A stretch of DNA of 64,000 bases from Siniperca chuatsi. Its lineage: Eukaryota; Chordata; Actinopteri; Centrarchiformes; Sinipercidae. The stretch is taken from assembly GCF_020085105.1 (NCBI RefSeq), contig NC_058046.1, positions 13,419,175 through 13,483,174 of the forward strand. Direction: 5' to 3'. Shown here piece by piece: positions 34,681 to 46,591 of this stretch. Numbering within the stretch: position 1 is the first letter of the stretch; every line of letters starts with the position of its first letter. A program made the translations under genes and the position numbers. The notes under the pieces were generated by a model. The model worked only from the letters and a program-made list of their open reading frames with translations. It was not told where the DNA came from and did not search any database.

Positions 34681-36040
34681 CCACTTGCCCCTCCCACCAT
34701 ATAGCATGAGCTAAATCCTCTGCTCCCTATGTTTGCATTCATGTCCTAATGCACTTTTCCCCCATGTTATTGTTCTTTCACTACCTGACCATCACACAGG
34801 CTTACTCACCTCCTTATCCTTGATAGTAGTCTTCTTTCCTGTCCTCTTATTAACAGTGTCTCTGCCTGTGCTGATATTTAATCTGATCTGGGACAAATCA
34901 TGACATAAATGAATTAGAGATTTCACTAATGTAACCAAGACATCTGTCAACGAACAGCTGCACCAGGATCATCATGCCCGTCAGGGATGTTATATAGTGT
35001 CTTGAACTTGACACGTTCTTTGCTAAAGAAAATTAAGTTTGAATTGCACTGGCACAAAACAAGAATAGCAATATGTTATGGCATCTGAGATCAAAACCAT
35101 CGTTCATGGAATCCTCCATTGAGCTCATGCCTGAAATTGTCAGGATATTATTTTTTTGATTTGTCGTGTGATTACATCATGCTGTAGTGTAACACTTGGA
35201 ACTGTATAAGCATGCCAAGCCACAGACATAAGAAAACACGCAGCCGCACCTTCAAATATTTCAACTGTGCCCACTGTCCTGAACATATTGTATATTTCCA
35301 TGAAGAAATGTTTACATACTGATACATTGCTCAGGTTAGGATAGACATCTGATATACAGATGATTCATCATCATTGTCAGTGAACCATGAGCTAGATGAA
35401 TCTTTCATCAGTTGCTGTTAATTTGTGAATTAAAATTATAGCACACCTAGTTAAACATTAGGAGTTTCTGTGTATGGTTATTCAAGCTGTGAATTTTTCT
35501 TTGTGGGAAGTATTAACTGTGTGATAGAGAAACTGAAAAGTGAAGACATTTTCTTTTCTTAGTTATGCGGAGAATTGGCAGGAAAAAGGATTTTCCTCCT
35601 GCTACGTCTACTCTCGGAAGCTCGTGGTTCACTCTGACACCTCAGAGGTTTTCTACTGTAGTGTTTACACTGAATGCACACGGCCAAGTCCATTACAGGT
35701 TTCCCTAACACATTTTGCTGCTCCACTTAACAAGGAGAGTAGGTGGAACAGGTTACGTCATATGTGCAGCTTTACCTGCATGCATTGTGCTTGTGACTCT
35801 GGCGTGCCTGGGGCAGTCGTGGCCCGCTTTTACCCCAAAGCACCCTTTGCACAAAGTAGGGCTGTTTCCCCTCTACCACACCTTAGTCTTTCAAGGCTTT
35901 GTTCACTAATCACAGCAAACCAAGGAAAGCACACCTTACAAAGTGGAATGACCTCAATTTATACAGCTGTTTGCAAGTTATTCCAATGTCAAAACAAAAA
36001 CGAAAACAAAAATCCTATGCATGAAATGTCTTGTGGTTCA

Positions 36041-36042
<2 letters not shown>

Positions 36043-36101
<59 letters not shown>
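36043..36101. repeat. (TA)n microsatellite
   Basis: About 29 AT units in the presumed rph3a 3' UTR. Its transcript would be able to fold on itself. Confidence 0.95.
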
Positions 36102-36102
<1 letters not shown>

Positions 36103-36691
36103 TTTGTAAGAAATTAATACTATTGTAATTCCATTAATGTTTACACTTCTTCCCCATAACATTCCAGTTAATACTTTATATACAAGAGGCCATATTCTGC
36201 ATGACTATGGTGTAAACTGAATAAAATGATAGCATCCACAAGATAGACTAATTATCAACTGAGCACATCAACAAAAAACTTTCAACTCTTATCAGTAGCA
36301 GACAGTGAGATGAATCTCATTCTTTGAATGAGGCTTTCTGTACATACACATTCAAATCTCTCCAGTGTCTTGTTTTCTCTGCACAGCTACTCTACCCCCC
36401 TGTGGCAGTGACTCAAACACCCACCAGTAGCATCACACACTGTCCTATGCTGTGCTGCTTCAGCTACTGTGATCATCAGATGATGATCAACATAGATTAT
36501 AATCAATAGTTTTTTTAAACAGGCTTCTCTCTGAGCTACATCCACAGCTGTCTTCTACTTGATTCTGCCTGTTCAGTGGAATGTTTCCTGGTTTATCTCT
36601 GTATTTGTACATAGATACTGCATGCACTGGAAATATGTATGTTTGCAAATAAATTTGCATGTAAAGATTTTGCAGAGAGTTTACACAGAAC

Positions 36692-36697
36692 AATAAA
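36692..36697 (+). terminator. rph3a: candidate polyadenylation signal for rph3a
   Basis: AATAAA, preceded 44 bases upstream by another AATAAA. It is the last cluster before LINE-like sequence begins at about 36755. Confidence 0.35.
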
Positions 36698-36754
36698 ATC
36701 TAATGAAAACTGACAAGCCTCTGTGTGTAAGGACATTTATTTTATTTTGTCTTG

Positions 36755-36815
36755 TAAAGCACTTTGTAACTTTGTTTTGAAAAGTGCTATATAAATAAAA
36801 TGTATTATTATATTA
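36755..36815 (+). repeat. LINE 3'-tail-like repeat
   Basis: TTGTAAAGCACTTTGTAACT...AAAGTGCTATATAAATAAAA followed by TATTATTATA is a typical fish LINE 3' end. A reverse-oriented relative is at 47890-47950 (TTTATTTATAGAGCACTTAT...GTACAAAGTGCTTCAC). Confidence 0.7.
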
Positions 36816-37331
36816 GAGTCAAGGTATGACTGGGATAATCAGCTAGCTTCATCTAAAATAACATGCATAGCCACTATAAAATCCAAACAGTATCTTAAAT
36901 CAGAATTTCTACATTTTATTTCGTCACACCTTTACACACACGTTTGTCCTGTTATTCTGCCCCTGCTGGAAACTCCTACAGGTTAAAACAGTTCTGTTCT
37001 AAATCTTGGTGGCGACATGGGTCATTATTTCCTAAATACTATAGAAAAGAAGCACAAACCTTACCCAACCCTGTCTGAGTCAGACCACGCACGCACGCAT
37101 ACACAAACCCACAAAAGTGAGGAGTGTCATCTTTCTGACGAGCCTCCAAATAGGCAGACCAATAAGAAAACCGTTTACCCCTGAGGCACACATGCCTTCC
37201 TCAAGACAGACGCCTTTAAACCAACTGGTGCAAAACTACACCGACACCGAAATTAATGTGGAATAATTCGTCCATTCAGACATTAATTTAACCCTTTAAC
37301 TGGATTGATTAAAACCCCATTTTCCATTGAG
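36816..37331. promoter_or_regulatory. pla2g3: pla2g3 upstream region
   Basis: About 500 bases between the LINE-like tail and the pla2g3 start. No TATA box or clear activator site was recognised. The promoter and 5' UTR must be here or just upstream. Confidence 0.3.
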
Positions 37332-40300
37332 ATGCAAGGCGGATGCCTACTACAAGTCGTCTTCGCCTTAACATCGCTCATTCTATCAAAAGCAGAAGAT
37401 GTGATCGGATCAGGTCACTCCTGTCTCAGATCACGTCCTGCTGACGATGGACACACGCGCGTCACTTTTCTGCGAGGGGACAAGGCCGGCGTGCGCTCCC
37501 TGTACCTCAGCCTGTGGTCCGAAGATATGAGACTGGTAACATGCGAAGTAAATACCGACCCACTCGTTACGGAAAGATACCGCAGTCTTTGCGCCAGAAG
37601 CGGCGCCCAGGGTCAAGAAGTCACCAAGATGTTTAATATCGGTGCGTTGCTGGCTCCGGATGCTCCCTGCGCGCTTGTCTCCTCTGGTGCGCCAAAGTTT
37701 ACCAGGCGCACAAGAAGAGATGGGTCAGAAGGGAAAGCGCGGAGGAAACGCACCTGGATATTTCCAGGGACGCTGTGGTGCGGTACTGGAAGCAAAGCGG
37801 TCGGATACGAACAGTTAGGTGAGGACGGTGAACTCTGATTGTATTATTTTAAGTGCTTTTCACCCCTTGATGTGTATAGGCCATCACAGTGTCACTTCCA
37901 TACGGTATGTACAGAATGGTAACAGCCATATTGGTTTTGGGGGGCCATCTCCAGCTGTTTGTCCCTAAAATCGTCGCCTCGTCTCACTTCAGCAGCACTT
38001 CCTAGACATACTGTAGATTAATACCAGATATAATTATTAAAAAGGACAATATGCAAAAATACTGCGATTGAGATATGAGTCGCGATTTAGTGGGAATGGT
38101 AACTTTTGCATTTCATTTTCACTGACAAAATATATAAAAATGATAATGTGATTTTTGTTGCGATCTGTGCCAAGTAGACATGTTCCCTTATGTCTGGAGA
38201 TTATGATTTGTCATTTGTCACCACAATGCTTCATTTATAATGGTATGTAATGGTGTCACACATTTTACCTTTATCAAAAGGTTGCAGCTCCTGCGATTTG
38301 GTTGTTGCACTTGGCCATATTGTGATTTTGATAATATTTCGATTAATTGTTCAGTCCTAATTATACATTTATCATACAGTAACTATGAACTTAAGTGAGT
38401 ACATTATTGATGTCCCCATAAGCATATTAGACAAATATCACTGGCATTTTTACATCAGATAAAACACCATAAACAGTGATCCATTTGCATAGAAATTATA
38501 GTGATATCATATTGTAGATAAAATATATACTATGACTATGACTATAACATGACTTTTATTGAATTGAACTGAACTGAATTGATATCAGATGTTGTTTGTA
38601 ATTTTGATGTAGACAACATGTTACAAAGTGTCTCAGGAAATTCAAAGTTTAATTAAAATTGGACATTTTTGGGATATTATTTTATTTAAGTGGACCTGAT
38701 GGGCACAGTTATTGCACACAATTCAAGAGAAATGAGAATGAAGTTAAACTTTTTACATATAAGAAAAATAACTGAAAGTCTTTTGGACATTTATGTGGTA
38801 GTCGCATCAAAAATATGTGACTCAGTAGGTCCTTTAAATGAAAGATATTGATTTTACAACCCGTACAATTTTCAAATAACTGTCTTTGAAGCTATTTGAT
38901 TTTAAATCAGGAAGTGATCTCTGCTAGAGGACTTGCTTTCATGTGAAGCATCCTTTCATATGAGATTGAATTCAAATCTTGTCCTCCTGCACAGGGATGT
39001 TTGAGAGTGCAGATAGATGCTGCCGTGAGCACGACCACTGCCTGCATGTCATCCCAGCTTTCACGGTGAATTATGGAACCTTCAACCCCAAATTCTTCAC
39101 CGTCTCACACTGTGACTGTGACCAAAGGTAAGCCTCAGAATGCACACCCCAGGCATCTAACACTGAGCTGGGATTCCCGTGACCTGTTCCCGTAATGCTC
39201 TGGCTAGCATGGACAGTCTAGTAAGGACAGACCTGCTCAAAGACTGAATTTATGTGTGTGGTAGTTTATACCTTCCACTTCTTACTAATGAAAGTGGAAT
39301 GGAATGCTAGTATCATATCGTTTTATCACTATGCCAATAAATGTAAATATGGCCCCAGAAGAACCTGGGGTCATATGACATTATTATTCATCCAGGGGTA
39401 ATAAATTCATCACTACAATCAGCCCTTCGGATACACTTTTGATATCAAGAGTGAACACGTCGCTCACTATTTTTGTGTTTGCAGGGCATTCCATTCCTCC
39501 TATTATTTTTAACCTGCAGAGATGTCTGTTTTATTCTCACTTCACATCTAGAGCTGACAGATGTATATGTAATATGTTCGCCCTCTAACTCTTGGTGTTA
39601 ATCCACAAGTAACTGACACACATTTTAAGAATTCATCTCCCAGCTAAAATGTTATCTATCGTTATAAATAGTTTGGACTACCTAAAAGGTGTAGACAAAA
39701 TGAGGCAGCACTCAAGGATATTTACCCACTGTGTGTGTTAATTTTGGACTGTTGCTTGACCTTTGGCGTTTGTTTTCTTTTCTTTTTTTTCCTGCCTCTC
39801 ACCAGGTTTCGACAGTGCCTTCTTGGTGTGAATGATACCATTTCCAATATGGTGGGCTACAGTTTCTTCAACATCCTGCAGGTTCCCTGCTTTGAGCTTA
39901 AACAGCAGAAGCAATGCATGGTGATGCACTGGGGGGGAACGTAAGAGAAACACTGACACTGTTGCTTAAAGCTTTCACTGCACATTGTTAGACATAACAG
40001 TGAGTTCAAACCATAAAGCAAGCCATTTGTTAGGTGGAAAGTGTAGGTATGGTTATATAGGAAGCCTGAGCAGCAGATGTGCCTCTGCCGCTTGTCATAA
40101 CATGCCTGACAAATCTCACAAAATCATGAAGGGCACCGTGCCACACCTCTGCTCTGTTTCCACAACTTTATCCATCAGGTTACTAATAAAAGGTCTTACT
40201 AACCACAGATGAATAATGGTTAACCTTTTTTCCTGCATTAATGGTATTGCATTGACAAACTATACCATAATTATATATATACAATAACTGTAATTTAAGA

Positions 40301-43300
40301 TTTATGTTTAAGTGAGTGAGTCTTGAATTTATATAGTTATAGTTATCTTCCAAGGAAAATACAAATTAACGTGAAATAACAGATCATATCCCAAATAGCA
40401 ATATAAAGTGAACCTCTTCTTAAATAAATAATTATGCAAGCAATGTGGTCTACATAAGTTGAAAATGCAGCATATACAGTTTTAGAAAAATATTCTCTGT
40501 TTCTGTGGTTTGGTTTTAACACATATGTTTACTCTCTAAAGGTGCAAAGTAGCCAAAGAAGTTCCATATGCCGTCTTCAAAAGCCCCCTTCCTTACAACA
40601 CTTCTGATATTACAAGCAAATATGGGAACAACACTGACAGCAACATATTAACAAGTACTGAGGGGCCTGTACCCGAAAGCCCCGCGATCAACCCACACAT
40701 AAAGTCACCAAATAGCGAACATAGATGTAGCTCCGGAGACCCACCAAGAGGAGACACTTTCTACCGCAGAAGTACGAAAGGGAAAGGATGTAAAAAGCAC
40801 CGGAAACTGTGTACAGTAGCACCCTCTCAAATACCCCCAATATCAAGAGCACACACCACTACTCCTTCAATGAAAAAGGCTTTTTTAAATGCTTCTAAAA
40901 GTAGCGCGTTGATGTCAAATAAAAAAAGAGTTGGAAAAAAGAAGAGCACCAGAAAGTGCCTGTCAGCTTACCCCACACAGAGAAGCGAAGTTCCACCACA
41001 GGTGACCACACCCTCTTATCCACCAACAACATCTACAACACTCCTGAGAGATGATGCTTTTCGGCCTCACTGTAAAAGTTGTCTTGAACAAAGAAAGAAC
41101 TCTCACAAGGCAACAGTTACATCCTCAACAACTACACTCGGATTACCGATCAAAGTGACAACACTTGAGACGCTGCGGCTCAAAAAGACAACTGAAACAC
41201 CCAAACGAGACAGTCTGAAAACACTGTGGAGTACAGCTACTTCTGCAATGCTGGTCACAACAAAACTAAAGACAGCAACCTCCCTTCATGAGAATGGCAA
41301 GCCACTAAAGCAGATGGATTCCCATCTACTATGGGGTAACACAAACCAGAAGCCCATGGGTACAACCCAAGCCCAAAACACACAAGCAGAGAGAGGCCTG
41401 AAACAAAATATTGCATTACATAATATGACAGGTGAGAGTATGCAGCCGCTGACCCAATCACTTCTGCTGGGCCCTTTTGCAACAAAAGAGGCCTCTCTTC
41501 AGTATTACTTGTATAAATTTAAACTTTGACCACCCATTAAGCACTCAGTAAAATACCACTTTTTAAACTATTTATTTATTACTATTATCATTAGTATTCA
41601 AATTTGAGCAATGCTGCCACTATGGAAAAGTGATGATAAGGGGCTCACATCTTGAAATAGCCCACAAAAAGTCCAGTGGGATTATTATATTTAAAAAGGT
41701 GACCCAGGTAATTTTTTGTTTAAGGAGCTCGAGCTACCACACTATCTAGCTATGCCCCCTACAGGTGAGACAGAATGCTAATTTTCACCACTGATGATAG
41801 CTTACTGAAAAGTTCTGAAAGTAAAATAAGAGTGTTAAGCTTTTGTAGAGCATGAGAACATCAGTAGGTGACTAAATTGCGCAGTTATCTAAAGAAACGT
41901 GGGTACACTAAGTTGTGAAATAACCTGTGTTTATTTTTGCTCTTGCAGACAATCAGCTCCTGTGTGGAAGCCTCAAACATCTGGATGAGTGTAAATACAA
42001 AATCCCTCCTTTGGAGAAGAAGTATGATCTGCAGAACATGGAGTCAAAGACTGCCTACCACTGTGATTGCACCAGCCGGTAACTTAACAGCATTTTTGCA
42101 TTTCTGTCAGTTTTCCCCCCATATTTGTATATTCACATATGCAACTATGTAAGTCTCACATATGAAAAATAACCTTTTTCCCCCTGAATTTATAATCATT
42201 CAAATATATGCCAGGGGCCTGTTTCACAAAGGAGGATAGCTGGATAACTGAGTAAAGCCTGGAAGGTATAACAGAGGTATAACTTCCCAACTTATTCTCA
42301 CCCCTGGAAACAGCTTTATAGTCCACTGAGGCCAAGGAAATACAAGCCTTACACAGCTTTAGAACCAGTCCAAACTAAATCCATTAATCCATTATGACTG
42401 TGTTTTGCATTCCTGAGCTAATTCAAGGTTCGATCTGCAGGTTACAGTGAGATGGAGTAACCACGGCAACTTTGAGCAAAATGAGAAGTCATTTAGAAGG
42501 TCTAAATGAAGCGTGGGAGGGTTGTAAAGGCTCTTATTGTGGTGGCGCAATTGTAAGTAGTTATAAAGCTCTTTCCAGCAGTGTCCACAGTCTCTACGAT
42601 GATACGGAGAGTACAGTATAATAATAAACTGCAGGTATATTTGCCAAAAGTATGACAATAGGACCAAGGTTATAAAAGATGAGATTTCATTGTTGTGTAT
42701 ATGCACCTATTAAAAGACCTACCTTTTTCACAGCAGACATTGAGACTCATTATAGTAGGAAACGCACAGGTGTTACTAATAATATTAACGATGGCTTCGT
42801 TCAATTAAGTGTCCCAGTAAGCTATGACAGTGTGTCAGTGAACCAGCATGCATAATAGGCCTTTTTCACAGCAGGAAAAGCTGCAGCAGCTGGCTCAATG
42901 GCATGGCTTACTGGAACCCTTAAAGGATAGGTTCATCAAGCCTGTCTGAAAACAGTAGTCAGACGCCCGTTCATACTGGCCACTAAGAGATCCCATCCCA
43001 ATGCACTTTCAATGTAAGTGAGGCCTGCACCCACAGGACGCTTTCTCTTGCTTTGTCTGTGTCTCTCTCTGAGTCACTCACAAATGCATACACATCATGC
43101 TATATTGTTTCATTCCTGCCTTGTCTATCACTTTCTTTCTGCATGTGAGGCTGTAAATGACCTCTGCTTGGCTATTTGTCCATTTTGCAGCTTGGCGGTT
43201 CAGATTGAAAGCTTCAAGCAGCCCAGTATTCTCCCCACACTCCTGATGGATTTCGTCTCTCAGTACTGCTTTAAACTGCCAAAGGAGAAAAAATGCCACA

Positions 43301-43633
43301 GCAGAAAAAGGTTTTAAGCTCTGATACGCTTATTCATGTTAATCTCTTAACTTTTGGTTACAGCAGTGCCAGTCTCCTGTCTAATGTGTTAACGGATTAT
43401 TAGGTTGGGTTTTGTTTCTGATACTTTTTACATGTTTCTATTCTAGCTGTTTTGGAAGCTTCACTGACGCCTCTGACCTGCTTCGAGCACTTAAGAAGAC
43501 AGAGGAAAGAGACACTGGTCGAGTGCGAAATTCAGGCAATGCCAGAAAAAGAGGGATTCCTGTTCGCCTTTATAAGCGATGCCTAAGGCTGGAAAGAGAA
43601 GCTGATATTATGGCACAACCCACACAATTATAG
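37332..43633 (+). CDS. pla2g3: group III secreted phospholipase A2, complete, with expanded basic exon
   Basis: Calcium-dependent secreted enzyme of the bee-venom PLA2 type that hydrolyses the sn-2 ester of phospholipids. Exons: 37332-37818, 38995-39127, 39806-39940, 40542-41431, 41949-42078, 43191-43310, 43447-43633; phases agree; 693 residues (human about 509). A signal peptide covers about residues 1-21 (LLQVVFALTSLILSKA). Next comes an N-terminal domain to about 130, then a basic KARRKR cluster (135-140) that looks like a proprotein convertase site. The catalytic domain starts TWIFPGTLWCGTGSK (calcium loop W-C-G-x-G) and has CCREHDHC with the catalytic His175-Asp176 pair, then SHCDCDQRF. 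Exon 4 codes for about 297 residues, mostly Thr/Ser/Lys-rich, then a Cys-containing C-terminal domain (CGSLKHLDECKYKIPPLE, YHCDCTSR, CFGSFTDASDLLRALK). Catalytic features are intact, so activity is expected. Intron 37819-38994 shows no other feature. Confidence 0.93.
42215..42380. repeat. possible DNA-transposon (MITE) remnant
   Basis: GGGCCTGTTTCACAAAGGAGG followed by GATAGCTGGATAACTGAG resembles the ends of common fish non-autonomous DNA elements. It is inside pla2g3 intron 5. Recognised by general likeness only. Confidence 0.35.
42720..42890. repeat. MITE-like dispersed repeat, copy 2
   Basis: CAGGTGTTACTAATAATATT, CAATTAAGTGTCCCAGTAAG and TATGACAGTGTG match copy 1 at 6640-6770 in order and spacing. 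A CTTTTTCACAGCAG direct repeat at about 42724 and 42862 flanks it. It lies in pla2g3 intron 5. Confidence 0.6.
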
Positions 43634-44110
43634 ACTAAGCTGCTATGTGCAGCAATAATGAATTTTATAAGCTTTACATTTCATGCAGCATTTTCTGTTT
43701 CTTTCTGTTTAAAATGGCAGTGTGTTGAAAACATTCAAGGACTCAAACCCTTGAATGTTTGTAATATATTTGTACGTATGCCATGGATGTAAATGTAATA
43801 TATTTTATAAAGAATTTATAAAGTAATACAAAACTGCAAACCATCAGATTGTGCATTAAACATGTGATAAAATCATTTATATTTTGTTTCTGTTTGAATT
43901 TAATAATTGATTTTAAATCATTGGCAGGGCATGTTGTCAAATGATCACAGGGTGACATTCTATTATCTGCACTGCATATTGATTAAGTAAGAAAAAAATA
44001 ACTAGCTCCACACTGCTTTCCAAAACAACCCACAATCTGTCAGTAATCATAATCCTAAATGACAAAAGTTCAACAACAAATTCTTAGTTAGTTACTTAAT
44101 AAATATAGGA
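43634..44110 (+). other. pla2g3: pla2g3 3' UTR (inferred)
   Basis: AT-rich sequence after the stop with candidate signals ATTAAA at 43855-43860 and AATAAA at 44098-44103. The true end is not determinable from sequence alone. Confidence 0.4.
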
Positions 44111-45800
44111 ATATTTTTTCATTATTGGCAACAAACATTGGCTTGTTACTCTTAAGTGTAGTGTGATCTATACCTACCTCTCATTTTGTAATATATTATA
44201 CTGTAGTATATATTTTGCTACTGTACGTTCATAAAACACCCCTGATGCAAGAACGTTTTGTGAGGACTGCAACCGGTTCAATCTGCCCTTTCATTTCATA
44301 AACTCCAGTTCTTACAATGTGTTGCATCAGAGTCTTTTAGACATATATTCTTATTTACAAGGTATGAGAGATGGAAATTGGTTACATCAGTTGTTTGAAA
44401 TAAAGTAAAAGATCCATTCCTGTTCACAGTTTTTCTCAATTGCTTTGACTCATTGTTTGAAACATTAAGTGTAATTGTCACAACTGTTTCATGGGACATC
44501 ACAACTCTATTGCATGTCTGCAAAAAGTAGAAACTCACCCAAAACATTTCATTCATGCTTCAAAACCTAGTTATTGTGTCAGTAAATTGGCCCCCAAAAA
44601 ATGAAAAGTTTTTTGTCATTGCGTGAGCCGTGCGGGTCAAAATGTTTAGATGTTTTTTCACCATGGCAGTCAAGCCTGGAGATGTTTCTTATATACAAAT
44701 CTCTGTTTTGTTCTGCTTTGTTGTTGACACTGACTGCTCACCGTACTAAACAAGAATGTCAGTTTTGTCTAGCTGAATGCTATTGTGTATCGCACTGAGC
44801 TTTTTAGATTCAGATTTCAACAGTAGGTAAATGTTTACTGGGAAAAGTCAATACTGTATAATACAGTAGTACACAGAAAAAGGATATGCACATTTATATG
44901 TATACAGTACATTTATTTGTGTAGAAAGGTGTTACATGTACTGTAAACAGAAAATTCACCTTTGATCTTTCATGTGAAGTCATATACTGTCACCTGCCAA
45001 TTTAGCAGACATCACAAACATTATTTATGGAATATACCTGTATGTCTGACAGGTTTTGACAACTGAATGGATTATTTTGCATGTGATGGCTCAAACAATG
45101 AAAAAGTTGTGAAGAGTGCGACAATTTCACTGAGAATCAACTCATCAGTTTTGATCAGCAAGCCATGTGCAAGTGGTTATTGTGCAAACTGTAGACAATT
45201 GTACTTGGTCTTTTGCACACATGTGCCAAAACACGTGCAATTTGCTTGAATGAATAAGAAATTCTAATCTGTTGTGAACAACAAACTAATTGTTAAAACT
45301 TGTTAAAACTCAAAAATCCCACCAGGGTCAGGTTTCAGGAAATAGGGGTACCAATTTTGTGGAATTCTTTTTGTCATGGGTTCCATAAACATGTTGTAAT
45401 CTGATGTTTACAAATGTAAAAAGGTTTTTTTTGTGTTCTTCACTTTTGTTTTTAACTCCTTGCACATATCATAATCACCAAATTTGTTAGATGCACACCA
45501 GAGTTGTAACCTCTAGGTTTTTTGTGCTCCTTGCAAGTTTTATTTATTTGACATTAAAGAAAGGGTGCAGCAAGTCATACACAACTACATATCAAGTATA
45601 GTGAAGTGTATGACCTTTCTCCATTGTGGGTTGATGGACAGTAAAGATAGCAAAGATAATGTTCCTACTTCTAACCTTGAAGTTTGATATAAAATTGTAT
45701 AACATAACCTCTAAACTACATGATAATTGTCCCTTGTAGTATTATTAAAGCAAGAAGTTGTGTTTTAGATACCAAAATGAACTCATGAATCCTTGACAGC
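44111..45800. other. intergenic between pla2g3 and hectd4
   Basis: AT-rich, with only short unconvincing frames. Segments near 44425-44530 and 45080-45260 share weak inverted similarity (TTTTTCATTGTTTGA-type stretches), which could be the ends of an old DNA element, but the match is too poor to call. Confidence 0.4.
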
Positions 45801-46374
45801 TTGTATTCTGGGCCGCGGTGCATGCTGGGAGCAGCTCGTTGGCCTTGGAAACATGGCGTCGCACTGACAGCTGGGAGACTCTCATTATCTTCTCCAACCA
45901 TTGACACAGCGGCTGGGCCGTTAGCGGATCTAGATTTTAACTGTGAAATGAGCGTACTACAGATGCAGTCTTCGTCCTGAAAAGACATTGTCGTTTCAAC
46001 GGTGCGGCGCAATAACGGATTTAGTACGGGTGTCACGCCCACTCTGCTCGGTAACGATAACGATACCGTACGGTAAGTTAGCTTCCAGCTAACCAAGCCA
46101 GACAGCTAGCGGCCACTGTTAGCACGACACGACCACCCATGTTATGTGAAGAGCACCTGCCACCACTGCCTGTTCACTGCTCGGCTGTCTTCAGTTAGCT
46201 TGCACTTTAGGACTACTATCTGCCCTGTCAAATACCATCGTCAGATAAAACGGTAACAGTAACGGCAGTTATGTTATTGTAGCTCGCTAGCAGGCTAGCT
46301 AGGGCGTTTCTGTCATTCTGTCACTGAATTTTTAATGTTCGACCCCTTTGGCATCACTGTCGGAGGAGAGAGCG
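45801..46374 (+). promoter_or_regulatory. hectd4: hectd4 promoter and 5' UTR
   Basis: A GC-richer island directly upstream of hectd4. GCATGCTGGGAG at 45820-45831 is, on the other strand, CTCCCAGCATGC, close to the ZNF143/SBF site. AACATGGCGTCG at 45850-45861 resembles a YY1 site and also opens a 4-residue upstream ORF (45853-45867). An in-frame stop TAA at 46333 precedes the main start. The transcription start is unknown. Confidence 0.5.
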
Positions 46375-46484
46375 ATGGGCTCCGGGGCTGTGGATTCGTC
46401 CCAGTGGCTTTCGGTGAAGGAGGAGACCATTTTCCTCCACGACGGACTCATTCGGGTCACAGATCTGGCCGAACTGCCCAGTGA
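46335..46484 (+). other. overlapping out-of-frame upstream ORF at the hectd4 start
   Basis: An ATG at 46335 in weak context (T at -3, T at +4) opens 49 codons in a different frame and runs past the hectd4 ATG at 46375, which has a strong context (G at -3, G at +4). If it is in the mRNA it would reduce hectd4 translation, with leaky scanning reaching the main start. Confidence 0.45.
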
Positions 46485-46556
46485 AATTGGAGTATCGGAG
46501 CAGGGGGACACCGAGCAAGAGGTGGGTGAAAGCCATCTCTCTCTCTCTCTCTCACA

Positions 46557-46591
<35 letters not shown>

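Larger units (their letters stand above)
34681..36715 (+). other. rph3a: rph3a 3' UTR (inferred)
   Basis: Follows the rph3a stop. AATAAA hexamers at 36648-36653 and 36692-36697 are the best candidate polyadenylation signals, which would give a UTR of about 2 kb. It contains a (TA)n tract and a 189-codon open frame from a GTG at 35540 that runs into that tract and shows no family resemblance. Confidence 0.45.

Noticed and set aside
35540-36109. 189-codon open frame on the plus strand
   Set aside because: It begins at GTG, ends in Tyr-Ile repeats from the TA array, lies in the presumed rph3a 3' UTR and resembles no family.
44425-45260. Long element with terminal inverted repeats between pla2g3 and hectd4
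   Set aside because: The inverted similarity is short and imperfect, and no target-site duplication could be identified.
45716-46096. 126-codon open frame on the minus strand in the hectd4 promoter
   Set aside because: It covers the promoter and 5' UTR motifs, has no recognisable domain and no splice structure. A bidirectional transcript cannot be excluded, but the protein is unsupported.
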